DNA of 64,000 bases from Gemmatimonadaceae bacterium (GCA_036504815.1 DASXUN010000021.1:62001-126000), one strand, 5' to 3'; counted from the first letter of the stretch, positions 52,774 to 61,659 are shown. The notes: generated from the letters alone by a model not told the origin. Made by a program: numbers and translations.

Positions 52774-54431
52774 CGTATGACCTGAAGGGCGTGCACCTGC
52801 CGGTTCTTGGCCCCACGGGTATTCGGACCATCAATGCGATCACCGGAATTCCGGGATTCGGCTCGCTGCTCATCGGCAAACTGCGTCGCGATGCCGGGCT
52901 CGATGCCCTGCTTCGCACGGTCGTCGACGATCCGCCCACGAATGAGCCGATGCTGCCCGACGTCGCGCCGCCCATCCCCGCGCTCGACGCACGCGCCGAT
53001 GACGCCCGGGCCGGCTTCCGGTTCCCCACCGTTGAGGATTTCCACGCCACCTATCGCAGCGGTGCGCTCACAGCCTTGCAGGTCGCACAGCAGTTCCTGG
53101 CACGGTGGGAATCGAGCGAGCAGGGCGAGCGCCCGCTGCGCGGCTTCATTTCGATGCGCCGCGAGGACATCCTCGCGCAGGCGACCGCATCGACGGAACG
53201 CTGGAAGGCTGGCCAGCCGATCAGTGTCTTCGATGGCGTGCCGGTGGCGGCGAAGGACGAAGTCGACCAGGCCGGATACACCACCACCGTCGGGACGAAG
53301 ATCTTTCGGAATGCGCCGCCCGCCACGCACGACTCGACGGCCGTGGCCCGCCTGCGCGCCGCTGGCGCCGTGATGGTCGGCAAGGCCAACATGCACGAGA
53401 TCGGCATCGGCGTCAGCGGTCACAACGCGCATTACGGCTCGGCGCGCAATCCTTACAACGACCTCCACCACACCGGGGGCAGTTCGGCCGGGCCCGGCTG
53501 TGTGGTCGGCGCGGGACTCGTCCCCGTCGCCATCGGCGCGGACGGCGGTGGATCCATTCGCCTCCCGGCGTCATTCTGCGGCACGGTCGGCCTCAAGCCG
53601 ACCTACGGACGCATTTCGGAGTATGGCGCAGCCCCGCTGTGCTGGTCGCTTGCGTACCTTGGGCCGCTTGCCAGCTGCGCGCGGGATGCGGCCCTTGCGT
53701 ATCAGGTCATGGCCGGGGCGGATGCGCACGATCCGCATTCATTGGGGCATCCGTCGGCGGTCATTGATGATCGCGCGCCGCGGTCGCTCGCCGGCATCAC
53801 GCTGGGCGTGTTCCGCCCCTGGTTCCAGGACGCGCAGCCAGAGGTGGTCGCCGCATGTGAACGGCTGCTCGACGAGATGACGGCATCTGGCGCGCGCCTG
53901 GTTGAGGTCGAGATTCCGGAGCTCGAACTCGCTCGTCTCGCCCATCTCGTGATCATCACTTCCGAGATGACCACGGCGCTCTGGCCGCAGGTGCGCGATC
54001 GGCTGGGCGAGTTCGGCAGCGAGACGCAGCTCAATCTTGCCATCGCCCGGGCATCGACGGCCGCCGAATATGTCCACGCCCAGCGGGTGCGGACGCGCGC
54101 CATCGCGCACGTCGAGCGGGCGTTGGCGCACTGCGACGCCATCATCACCCCGGCCTCGGGCAACACGGCGCCACGTCTGCATCCGTCGGGTGGTGCCGTG
54201 TCAGATCTTGGCCGGTCGATGGAGACCATGCGTTTCGCCTTCCTCACCAACTTGACCGGACATCCCGCCATCTCCTTCCCCGCCGGTTACGGCCGGGCCG
54301 GCCTCCCCATCGGGATGCAGGCGATCGGCCGCGGATGGGGCGAGCAGTTGCTGCTGCGACTGGCCGCTTTTGCCGACACCGTCGTCGAACGCCGCCAGCC
54401 GTCACGGTTCTACCCGCCGATCGGCGGGTAA
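52770..54431 (+). CDS. Amidase signature-family hydrolase
   Basis: A 553-residue amidase. The Ser-cisSer-Lys triad is visible: Lys162 in PVAAKDEVD, the cis-Ser pair Ser238-Ser239 in TGGSSAGPG, and nucleophile Ser262 in GADGGGSIRLP. The usual GGSSGG is GGSSAG here. About 100 residues precede the amidase core, longer than in GatA-type enzymes, and carry no signal peptide. The GTG at 52770 overlaps the stop of the fusion gene by 4 bases, so the two are translated together. It may hydrolyse an amide released by the exported fusion protein after uptake. The exact substrate is unknown. Confidence 0.9.
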   Translation: MTYDLKGVHLPVLGPTGIRTINAITGIPGFGSLLIGKLRRDAGLDALLRTVVDDPPTNEPMLPDVAPPIPALDARADDARAGFRFPTVEDFHATYRSGALTALQVAQQFLARWESSEQGERPLRGFISMRREDILAQATASTERWKAGQPISVFDGVPVAAKDEVDQAGYTTTVGTKIFRNAPPATHDSTAVARLRAAGAVMVGKANMHEIGIGVSGHNAHYGSARNPYNDLHHTGGSSAGPGCVVGAGLVPVAIGADGGGSIRLPASFCGTVGLKPTYGRISEYGAAPLCWSLAYLGPLASCARDAALAYQVMAGADAHDPHSLGHPSAVIDDRAPRSLAGITLGVFRPWFQDAQPEVVAACERLLDEMTASGARLVEVEIPELELARLAHLVIITSEMTTALWPQVRDRLGEFGSETQLNLAIARASTAAEYVHAQRVRTRAIAHVERALAHCDAIITPASGNTAPRLHPSGGAVSDLGRSMETMRFAFLTNLTGHPAISFPAGYGRAGLPIGMQAIGRGWGEQLLLRLAAFADTVVERRQPSRFYPPIGG

Positions 54432-54451
54432 CTGCGGCGCGGGACGGCCCC

Positions 54452-54489
54452 TTGATTCCTGTATATAATCCACTATATTACGATATAGT
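54452..54489 (+). promoter_or_regulatory. A+T-rich promoter with overlapping palindrome
   Basis: TTGATT (54452-54457) and TATATT (54474-54479), 16 bases apart, make a good sigma70-like promoter; a further TATAAT lies at 54464-54469. The palindrome ACTATAT-TACG-ATATAGT (54472-54489) covers the -10 box and could be an operator. The region 54452-54497 is strikingly A+T-rich in a G+C-rich window. It should drive the rhodanese-TauE pair. Confidence 0.5.
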
Positions 54490-54514
54490 TATATATACCC
54501 ATTTCATCACGCCC

Positions 54515-54931
54515 ATGAGCTTCTTCACTTCCCTCGCCTCTCTCCTCGGCGGCTCAGCCTTCGGGCCCGAGCAGTTTGACGCCGTTCGCGTCGAGCATCC
54601 GGGCACCATTCTGCTCGACGTGCGAACCCGCAACGAGTACGTGCAGGGTCACATCGACGGCTCCACGCTCATTCCGCTCGACCAGCTGTCCGCGTCGCTC
54701 ACGCAGTTGGCCGCCGCGCCGTCACCCATCATCGTGATCTGCCATTCGGGCGCCCGCGCCTCCACGGCGGCGACCGCGCTGCGCCGGCAGGGCAAGCAGG
54801 ACGTCCATGTGCTCGGTGGCGGCGTTGCGTCCTGGGCTGGGTACGGCCGCAAGCTGACCGCGGGCGCGAAGGACATCTCGCTCCGCGACGCCCTCAAGAA
54901 GGCAAAGCAGGCCACGACCGCCGCAACCTAG
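54515..54931 (+). CDS. Rhodanese-like sulfurtransferase
   Basis: A 138-residue single-domain rhodanese, with LLDVRTRNEYVQGHIDGS and the active-site loop ICHSGARAS holding catalytic Cys76. It transfers or carries sulphane sulphur as a persulphide. No convincing signal peptide; a short hydrophobic N-terminus precedes the domain. The ATG at 54515 is the only sensible start. It lies 9 bases before the TauE/SafE exporter gene, a common pairing in sulphur detoxification, downstream of the A+T-rich promoter. Confidence 0.9.
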   Translation: MSFFTSLASLLGGSAFGPEQFDAVRVEHPGTILLDVRTRNEYVQGHIDGSTLIPLDQLSASLTQLAAAPSPIIVICHSGARASTAATALRRQGKQDVHVLGGGVASWAGYGRKLTAGAKDISLRDALKKAKQATTAAT

Positions 54932-54940
54932 CGGCGGCGC

Positions 54941-55720
54941 ATGGCGTCGCGGCTCGCCGTATCTTACGGCGTGCTTGGTTATCTCTTTGCCGCCCTGATC
55001 GGGCTCGCACTCGGCACCCTGGGCGGGGGCGGGTCGATTCTGACCGTCCCCGTCTTCGTGTACGTGCTGGGATTCGATGCCAAGCTCGCCATCGCGATGA
55101 GCCTCCCCGTGGTCGGCATGGCCGCGCTCGTCGGCGTCGTGTCGCACTGGCGCGCCGGCAACGTGCGCCTGCAGACCGCCGCGACTTTCGGTTCGGTGGC
55201 GATGGTCGGCTCGTACACCGGCGCGCGCGCCAGCGTCTGGTTCTCGGGCCGGGCACAGCTGCTGATCCTCGGCACCGCCATGATTGCCGCGGCGGTCTCG
55301 ATGCTGCGAAGCGCCGGCCGCGGCGATCGCGCCGACGATACCACGGCGCTCCCGCATCTGGCCCCGATGCTCGCGGTTGGACTCGGCGTCGGTCTCCTCA
55401 CCGGCCTCGTCGGCATTGGCGGCGGCTTTCTCATCGTTCCCGCCCTGGTCGTGCTCGGACGGGTCCCGATGAAGGCGGCCGTCGGGACGTCGCTCCTCGT
55501 GATCGCCATGAACTCCGCCTCGGGGTACCTCGGGCACCACGGCTACGAGATTGTCCCGTGGCTGTTCGTCGCGAAATTCACTGGCGTGTCCATCGTCGGC
55601 ATTCTCGCGGGAACCGCGCTGGTCCACCACATTCCCACCCGCCAATTGAAGCGCGCCTTTGCCCTGCTCCTCGTCATCATCGGGGTGCTGGTGCTCTGGC
55701 AGAATCGCGCCCAGCTCTAG
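54941..55720 (+). CDS. TauE/SafE-family sulphite/organosulphur exporter
   Basis: A 259-residue inner-membrane protein with eight helices and the internal duplication of the TauE/SafE family: GLALGTLGGGGSILTVPVFV in the first half and GLLTGLVGIGGGFLIVPALV in the second. Probably exports sulphite or another small sulphur compound made or handled with the adjacent rhodanese. It starts 9 bases after the rhodanese stop and ends 12 bases before the argJ-like gene. Confidence 0.9.
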   Translation: MASRLAVSYGVLGYLFAALIGLALGTLGGGGSILTVPVFVYVLGFDAKLAIAMSLPVVGMAALVGVVSHWRAGNVRLQTAATFGSVAMVGSYTGARASVWFSGRAQLLILGTAMIAAAVSMLRSAGRGDRADDTTALPHLAPMLAVGLGVGLLTGLVGIGGGFLIVPALVVLGRVPMKAAVGTSLLVIAMNSASGYLGHHGYEIVPWLFVAKFTGVSIVGILAGTALVHHIPTRQLKRAFALLLVIIGVLVLWQNRAQL

Positions 55721-55732
55721 CGACGCCTCCCT

Positions 55733-56899
55733 ATGACCTTTCACGACCGCGCCCGTTTTCCCAAGGGCTTCCGCTGCGCCAGCCGCAATGTCGGCCTCAA
55801 GCCTGAGGCGCGAGACCTGACGCTCTTCGCGAGCGACGTCGATGCGGCGGCGGCCGCCGTCTTCACGCGCAATCAGTTCCCCGGGGCGCCCATCATCCTT
55901 GGGCGCGAGACCGTCAAGGGCGGATCGCTCCGCGCCATCATTGCCAACAGCAAGGTGAGCAACGTCGCCACGGGTGCGCGCGGCGTCGAGAACGCACGCC
56001 GCATGGCGGCGGCCGCGGCGGCCGAGCTTGGCACCGAAGCCGGCAAGATCCTCGTCAGTTCCACGGGGGTGATTGGCGTCCAACTGCCGGTCGAGAAGAT
56101 TGAAGCCGGCGTGCGCGGCATGAAGGGCGATCTCCAGGACGACCCGCTCGTCGGCGCCGAGGGGATCATGACCACCGACACGCACCCCAAGGCGCTGTCG
56201 GCGTCGGTCGGCGGCACGACCCTCACGTGGGTGGCCAAGGGCTCGGGAATGATCGAGCCCAACATGGCGACGATGCTCTCCTACATCTTCACCGACGCGG
56301 CGTTCGATGCGCCGACGCTCGACCGCCTGCTGCGCGAGGCCGTGCACGTCTCGTTCAACATGCTTTCGGTGGACACGGACACCAGCACGTCCGACACGTG
56401 CGCCATCCTCGCCAACGGACTCGCGGGTACCGTGGACGAGCGGCAATTCCGCAACACGCTCGTCGCGGGCTGCATCCGGATGACCGAAATGCTCGCGCGC
56501 GACGGCGAGGGAGCCGAGCACCTGCTGCGCGTCACCGTACGCGAGGCGGTGAATGACGCCGAGGCTCGTTTCGTCGCCAAGGCGCTCCTCAATTCGCCGC
56601 TGATCAAGACGATGGTGCACGGCGCCGACCCCAATGTCGGCCGCATCCTGATGGCCATCGGCAAGTGCTTTGACGCGACCGTGAACACCACGGCCACCAA
56701 TGCCTGGGTCAATGGGTATCAGGTGGTTGGCAACGGCGTGCGGCTCGACTTCGACGACGCCACGGTGCGCGCCGCGCTCAAGGTGGAAGTGGTGGACCTC
56801 GAGGTTTCACTCGGCGCTGGTGTAGCAACAGCGCGGGCCTACGGGTGCGATCTCACCAAGGGCTATATCGACGAGAACGCGGCGTACTACTCGAGTTGA
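55733..56899 (+). CDS. argJ: ArgJ-like glutamate N-acetyltransferase/amino-acid acetyltransferase
   Basis: A 388-residue autoprocessed Ntn-like enzyme that swaps acetyl between ornithine and glutamate in arginine biosynthesis. The self-cleavage site is canonical, with nucleophile Thr180 in GSGMIEPNMATML, and oxyanion residues in SSTGVIG (109-115). The C-terminus AYGCDLTKGYIDENAAYYSS is near-standard. The block normally reading NSGNANACTG is NSKVSNVATG (72-81), an unusual change. No other arginine gene is close. It may be true ArgJ or a divergent paralogue with another acyl substrate. Confidence 0.83.
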   Translation: MTFHDRARFPKGFRCASRNVGLKPEARDLTLFASDVDAAAAAVFTRNQFPGAPIILGRETVKGGSLRAIIANSKVSNVATGARGVENARRMAAAAAAELGTEAGKILVSSTGVIGVQLPVEKIEAGVRGMKGDLQDDPLVGAEGIMTTDTHPKALSASVGGTTLTWVAKGSGMIEPNMATMLSYIFTDAAFDAPTLDRLLREAVHVSFNMLSVDTDTSTSDTCAILANGLAGTVDERQFRNTLVAGCIRMTEMLARDGEGAEHLLRVTVREAVNDAEARFVAKALLNSPLIKTMVHGADPNVGRILMAIGKCFDATVNTTATNAWVNGYQVVGNGVRLDFDDATVRAALKVEVVDLEVSLGAGVATARAYGCDLTKGYIDENAAYYSS

Positions 56900-56914
56900 G
56901 CGCTCGCGCGTCGT

Positions 56915-58822
56915 TCACGCCACCATTTCATCAAAGTTCGCCAGGTCCTGCAGCCGCGCGGCGTGACCCACCAGGTACGGCACTGCCGTCACCACCACGT
57001 GCGGCTTGAACATGAATGCCGTGCGGATGAACAGCGACGTCTTGTTGTGCAGCAGGTGCTCCCACCAGTGCCGCGGGACGATTTCCGGCACGACAATCGT
57101 GACCAGGTCGGTCTCGCCACGCATGGACAGTCCCTGCACGTAATCGACGATTGGGCGCAGCACCGATCGGAACGGCGACCGGATGACGATGAGCGGCACG
57201 CCGATGTCCCACGCCTCCCACGCCGCCACGAGTTTGGCCGTGTTCGCGTCGTCTACCTCCACATAGACCGCGCGCACGTCCTCCGAGATGGTCGTGGCGT
57301 AGACGAGTGATCCCGCCGTCGGCTTCGAAATGCCGTTGACCGGAACGATCACCGTGTGGTGCAGGAACATCAGCGGTGCCTGCCCGGTGTACGCCAGCTC
57401 CGCCGAGAAGCGTTCATAGTGACGGTGGATCCCCCGCAGCAGCAGGATGATCAGCGGGATGATGAGCACCACGATCCAGGCGCCGTGCGTGAACTTCGTC
57501 GCCACCTGCACCACCGTGACGAGCGCGGTCGCCACCGCGCCGAGGCCGTTGAGCGACGCTTTCCAGCGCCATCCGGGTTCACGGCACCTGAACCAGTGCA
57601 TCACCATTCCCGTCTGCGACAGCGTGAAGCAGACAAAGACGCCGATCGCGTACAACGGAATCAGCGCGCTTGTCTCGCCGGCGAACATCCAGACAAGCAG
57701 GATCGCCATCAGCGCCAGCACGATGATGCCGTTGGAGAAGGCCAGCCGGTCACCGCGCGCCGCGAACTGGCGCGGCATGTAGCCGTCGGTGGCGAGGATA
57801 CTGGCGAGGCGCGGAAAGTCGGCGAAGGCGGTGTTGGCCGCGAGCACAAGGACCGCAAAGGTTGCGTATTGCAGCGCATAATAGAGCGCGCCTCCCCCAA
57901 ACACCTGCCGGCCGATCTGCGACAGCACGGTCTCGGTCTCGCTCGGCATCACGCCGTAGTGCCGCGCGAGGTAGCTCGTCCCGATGAAGAAGGTCGCGAG
58001 GATCGCAGCCATCCACCCCAGCGTCGTCGCCGCATTACGGGCGCTCGGCTTGCGGAATGCGCCAACCCCGTTGGAAATCGCCTCGGTGCCGGTCATCGCT
58101 ACGCACCCCTCGGCGAAGGCGCGCAGCAGCAGGTACGTCAGCGCAAAGCCTGCCGGAAATCCCAGCGGATGTTGCGCCGCGCTCACCGCATCCACATGCG
58201 GGGTGGTGGTCAGCGGTGCCAGGTCGTGGCCCATCACTCCGCGAATTACGCCGGTGGCGATGAGCGCCAGCATCAACGCGATGAAGAGGTACGTGGGCAC
58301 GCTGAACGCAATCCCAGACTCGCGCACGCCGCGCAGGTTCACGAGCATCAGCATGACGATGGCGCTGACACCCAGCGCCACGGTATGCGGCGCGAGTTGC
58401 GGATAGGCCGACGTGATGGCCGCCACGCCGCCCGAAATCGAGACGGACACGGTCAGCACATAGTCCGTCAGCAGCGCCGCGGCGGCCACGAGCCCCGGTC
58501 CGGTGCCGAGGTTCTCCTTGGCGACCGTGTAGCTGCCACCTCCGGCCGGGTACGCAAAGATCGTCTGGCGGTACGACACGGCCACCAGCACCAGCAGGCC
58601 GACGATGATTGCCGAGATGGGAATGATGTACTGCAGCGCCACGGCGCCGAGGATCGCCAGCACGAGCAGCGTCTGTTCGGTGGCATAGGCCACGGACGAG
58701 ATCGCGTCGGACGACAGCACGGCGAGCGCCGTCTTCTTGTTGAGCCGCTCGTGTTCCAGCCGGTCCGATGAGAGTGGCCGGCCGAACAGGACGCGCTTGA
58801 ATTGCACGATGGGTGAGGTCAC
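56915..58822 (-). CDS. kimA: KimA-like potassium importer (APC superfamily)
   Basis: A 635-residue protein with 12 helices and a soluble C-terminal domain of about 150 residues. The N-terminus KKTALAVLSSDAISSVAYAT and YPAGGGSYTVAKENLG closely match Bacillus KimA (YdaO), a high-affinity potassium:proton symporter inhibited by c-di-AMP. TDYVLTVSVSISGGVAAITS and GTEAISNGVGAFRKP also fit. The start is a GTG at 58822. It lies directly downstream of a KdpD-like kinase gene, which supports a potassium role. Some family members may carry amino acids instead. Confidence 0.85.
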   Translation of the reverse strand: MTSPIVQFKRVLFGRPLSSDRLEHERLNKKTALAVLSSDAISSVAYATEQTLLVLAILGAVALQYIIPISAIIVGLLVLVAVSYRQTIFAYPAGGGSYTVAKENLGTGPGLVAAAALLTDYVLTVSVSISGGVAAITSAYPQLAPHTVALGVSAIVMLMLVNLRGVRESGIAFSVPTYLFIALMLALIATGVIRGVMGHDLAPLTTTPHVDAVSAAQHPLGFPAGFALTYLLLRAFAEGCVAMTGTEAISNGVGAFRKPSARNAATTLGWMAAILATFFIGTSYLARHYGVMPSETETVLSQIGRQVFGGGALYYALQYATFAVLVLAANTAFADFPRLASILATDGYMPRQFAARGDRLAFSNGIIVLALMAILLVWMFAGETSALIPLYAIGVFVCFTLSQTGMVMHWFRCREPGWRWKASLNGLGAVATALVTVVQVATKFTHGAWIVVLIIPLIILLLRGIHRHYERFSAELAYTGQAPLMFLHHTVIVPVNGISKPTAGSLVYATTISEDVRAVYVEVDDANTAKLVAAWEAWDIGVPLIVIRSPFRSVLRPIVDYVQGLSMRGETDLVTIVVPEIVPRHWWEHLLHNKTSLFIRTAFMFKPHVVVTAVPYLVGHAARLQDLANFDEMVA

Positions 58823-58902
58823 ACCGCACGATGCACCGTCTGTCGTGAAGCGCGCATGAACGGCGGGAATGGAGCCGTAAAGAAACCGTGAAGACCCCGG
58901 CG

Positions 58903-60336
58903 CTACGGCTCCCCAGGAGCCGCTGGCGCGTCGGTCGCTGGCAGTTCGAAGGCGAACACCGCCCCACCGCCCTCACGCCCTTCGAATCTCAGCGCGCCAC
59001 CCATCGACTCGGCCAACCCGCGCGCGATCGAGAGCCCCAACCCAGTCCCGCCGACGCCGGCCGCTGTCGCACGCGACCGGTAGAACGGCTCGAAGATCCG
59101 CTCTTGCTCGGCCGGTGGCACGCCTGGACCGCGGTCCATCACCGCCAGCGTGACCCGGTCGCCTTCGCGGCGGATGCACAGGTCGATGGGTGCCGTCGAC
59201 GGCGAGTACTTGGCCGCATTCTCCAGCAGGTTCACCAGCACGCGCAGTGCGTCGGTAAAGACAAAGCGCCCGCTGAGGATCTCTTCCGGCCCGTCGATGG
59301 CGACCAACCGATCCTTGAGCACCGCGCGGGATTGCTGTAGTGCGGCGCCGACCAGGTCATCGATCGTCTCAATGGCGGAGGCCGGTCGCACCGCCCCCGC
59401 CTGGATGCGGGAGAATTCCAGCATGTCCCCGATCAGCGCGTTGAGCCGGTCGGCGGCCACTTCGATATCGGCGGCCGCGCGCGGGTCGCCGCCATCCGCG
59501 ATCTCGTGCGCAATCCCCTTGATGCTCGTGAGCGGAGTGCGCAGGTCGTGCGACACCGAGGTGAGCAGGGCATTGCGGAGCGACTCCATCCGCTGATGCG
59601 TCTCGGCGCGCTCCGCGACTTCCGTCAGCCGCACCCGTTCGACACCGAGCGCCGCGTAGTACGCCAGCGCATCGAGCAGTCGCCGCCGTTCCGGCGTGAG
59701 GCCTATGCCGCGAGCATCCTCGATGCGCAGGGCGCCCACGGGCGTGTCGCGCACGCGCAGCGGCAGCAGCAGTTCCCGTTCGCTGTCCTGGGTCTCCGCG
59801 AGTTCTGCAGGCACCGGATGCTCGATGACCGCGCAGTATTCCACGCCGAGAATCGACTGGATCACCCCGACGATGGCACCCAGCGCGTCGCGGGCGTCGG
59901 CGGCGTTGAGCGATTCAGCCCCCAGCGCAGCCAGCCGGTCGATTTCGGTGGCGCGTGCCTGGGCATCCATCGCTTCACGGTTCGCGCGGTAAAGCAGTTG
60001 GGCGGCCACCAGGCTCGTCACCAGGAACGTCGCCAGCACCACCAGGTCCATCGGGTGGGCGATCGTGAACGTCCCGAGCGGCGGCAGGAAGAAGAAGTTC
60101 AGCAGGAGAAAGGCCGCGACCGACACCGAGATGCCAAGTGTGCGGCCGCCGGCGCTGCTTGCCCCGAGCACGACGAGCAGGAGGAGGAGCGCGACGTGCG
60201 CCTTGTCGAGGTATTCGCGACCGGCAATCATTGCCGCCGTGAGCGCCGCCAGCGCCACGAACCACGTCAGCCAGGCACGCAGTGGCGCGGGGCGGCGGAC
60301 GGCAGCCGACTCTCGATCAGGGCGCGCCATCGGCAT
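58903..60336 (-). CDS. kdpD: KdpD-like sensor histidine kinase lacking the N-terminal KdpD/Usp region
   Basis: A 477-residue kinase corresponding to the C-terminal half of KdpD: four helices of a DUF4118 domain (about 18-115, with LLNFFFLPPLGTFTIAHPMD), a GAF-like domain (about 135-238), a HisKA domain with His263 in SVSHDLRTPLTSIKG, and an HATPase domain with LLENAAKYSP, DRGPGVPPAEQ and GTGLGLSIARG. The usual roughly 390-residue cytoplasmic KdpD plus Usp input region is absent. It overlaps the kdpE gene by 20 bases. Start at the ATG at 60336; one at 60330 is equally possible. Confidence 0.88.
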   Translation of the reverse strand: MPMARPDRESAAVRRPAPLRAWLTWFVALAALTAAMIAGREYLDKAHVALLLLLVVLGASSAGGRTLGISVSVAAFLLLNFFFLPPLGTFTIAHPMDLVVLATFLVTSLVAAQLLYRANREAMDAQARATEIDRLAALGAESLNAADARDALGAIVGVIQSILGVEYCAVIEHPVPAELAETQDSERELLLPLRVRDTPVGALRIEDARGIGLTPERRRLLDALAYYAALGVERVRLTEVAERAETHQRMESLRNALLTSVSHDLRTPLTSIKGIAHEIADGGDPRAAADIEVAADRLNALIGDMLEFSRIQAGAVRPASAIETIDDLVGAALQQSRAVLKDRLVAIDGPEEILSGRFVFTDALRVLVNLLENAAKYSPSTAPIDLCIRREGDRVTLAVMDRGPGVPPAEQERIFEPFYRSRATAAGVGGTGLGLSIARGLAESMGGALRFEGREGGGAVFAFELPATDAPAAPGEP

Positions 60337-61066
60337 CCGGTTCGTAACGATATCCCACGCCCGGTTCTGTCTGGAGGTACCGTGGACGCATCGGGTCCCG
60401 CTCGATCTTGCGGCGCAGGTGGCCCACGTACACCCGCAAGTATTGCGGGGCGTCGCCCTCTGAGTTGCCCCACACCGCCGTGAAGAGCTGCCGGTGTGTC
60501 AGCGTCTTGCGCGGATTCTCGATGAACGTGCGCAGCAGTGCCCATTCGGTGGGCGTCAGGTGGATCACCACCTCGCCGCGCGCCACGCGGCGCAGGGCCA
60601 GGTCAACGGTCAGGTCGCCGATCGTCACCCGATCACCCGCCGTCGTCGGGCCGCCAACCTGGCTTGCGCGGCGTAATTGGGCGCGCGCACGCGCGAGGAG
60701 TTCCACGGTGCTGAACGGCTTCGTCATGTAGTCATCGGCGCCGGCGTCGAGCAGCGCCGCCTTCTCCGTGTCCTCGTGGCGCGCCGAGAGCACGATAATC
60801 GGCGCGCGACTCCAACGGCGGATTTCGCGGCAGACCGCAATGCCCGTCAGATCGGGCAAACCCAAGTCCAGAATGATCAGGGCCGGCAGTTCCGCCGCCG
60901 CAATGTCGATCCCGTCGCGTCCCGTCGCCGCCTCCAGCGCGCGCACGGCGGGTGGCGGGCCAGCGTCACCCACGGCGAGCGCCTCTGCCTTCAGTGCGTT
61001 GCGCACCACGCGGCGGATCTGCGGCTCGTCATCGATCACCAGCACGGAGAACGGCACACCATTCAT
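60317..61066 (-). CDS. kdpE: KdpE-like OmpR-family response regulator
   Basis: A 249-residue regulator. The receiver has acidic residues Asp12-Asp13 in LVIDDEPQIRR, phosphoacceptor Asp67 in IILDLGLPD, Ser94 and Lys116 in MTKPFS. An extra loop of about 15 residues (near 37-52) expands the region after helix 1. The C-terminal winged helix (HLTPTEWALLRTF through GYRYEPD) is KdpE-like. It should control transcription of a potassium transporter, here perhaps the adjacent kimA gene. The ATG at 61066 is chosen because MNGVPFSVLVIDDEP is the family start; a longer frame upstream has no homology. Confidence 0.9.
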   Translation of the reverse strand: MNGVPFSVLVIDDEPQIRRVVRNALKAEALAVGDAGPPPAVRALEAATGRDGIDIAAAELPALIILDLGLPDLTGIAVCREIRRWSRAPIIVLSARHEDTEKAALLDAGADDYMTKPFSTVELLARARAQLRRASQVGGPTTAGDRVTIGDLTVDLALRRVARGEVVIHLTPTEWALLRTFIENPRKTLTHRQLFTAVWGNSEGDAPQYLRVYVGHLRRKIERDPMRPRYLQTEPGVGYRYEPDADGAP

Positions 61067-61219
61067 CGTCGGAATGTCCAGGACAGGTGCATTGATGCTG
61101 GTGGATCTCGCGGGCTGGCGAAAGGGGCGCCGCCACGCGTCGGCGTTCTTCACCATTCGTTTATGTACGGGGCGGCGCTCTTCATGCGCAATTCACGCCC
61201 ATCGTTGCACTCTGCAGCC

Positions 61220-61579
61220 ATGCAACGCGCCAATGACGATCGCACCGCTGCCGTTTGGCGGGCCGTGTATGCACTGGTCGAGCGATGGGCTGAGCTGCCC
61301 CCCGACTCATGGCGCACGCTCATCGACGCGGAGCGCCTGGTACCCGTGACGGCTCCGATCTACGCCCCCGATGCACTCGATCAATGGGTCGTGCGCGATC
61401 TCGTCGAGACCGCGTGGTGCATGGCGACGCGCCATCAGCCGCACCGGAAGCGTGACTGGGAGCCAACGGCACGCGACGCGCTCGCGCGGCTCGCATGGCG
61501 CCTGCTCGATCCCCGTGAGGCATCCACGCCACGCGACGATGCGCGATCTCGGCGCCGGCGTCACCTCCGCACCCGGTAA
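61220..61579 (+). CDS. Hypothetical protein, 119 aa
   Basis: A Trp-, Ala- and Arg-rich, mostly helical cytoplasmic protein. The composition looks natural to about residue 98; the last 20 residues are Arg/Asp-rich and low in complexity. An ATG at 61220 is chosen, but the frame is open further upstream with other ATGs and no clear ribosome site. It lies between the divergent kdpE gene and the NRPS, 80 bases before the latter. No recognised family. Confidence 0.5.
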   Translation: MQRANDDRTAAVWRAVYALVERWAELPPDSWRTLIDAERLVPVTAPIYAPDALDQWVVRDLVETAWCMATRHQPHRKRDWEPTARDALARLAWRLLDPREASTPRDDARSRRRRHLRTR

Positions 61580-61659
61580 CACGCGTACGCGTTCATGTGC
61601 ACACCCCGTCCCATTGCGAGCGGGGCGCAATATGTTTTGTGCATGCACGATACGAGTAA

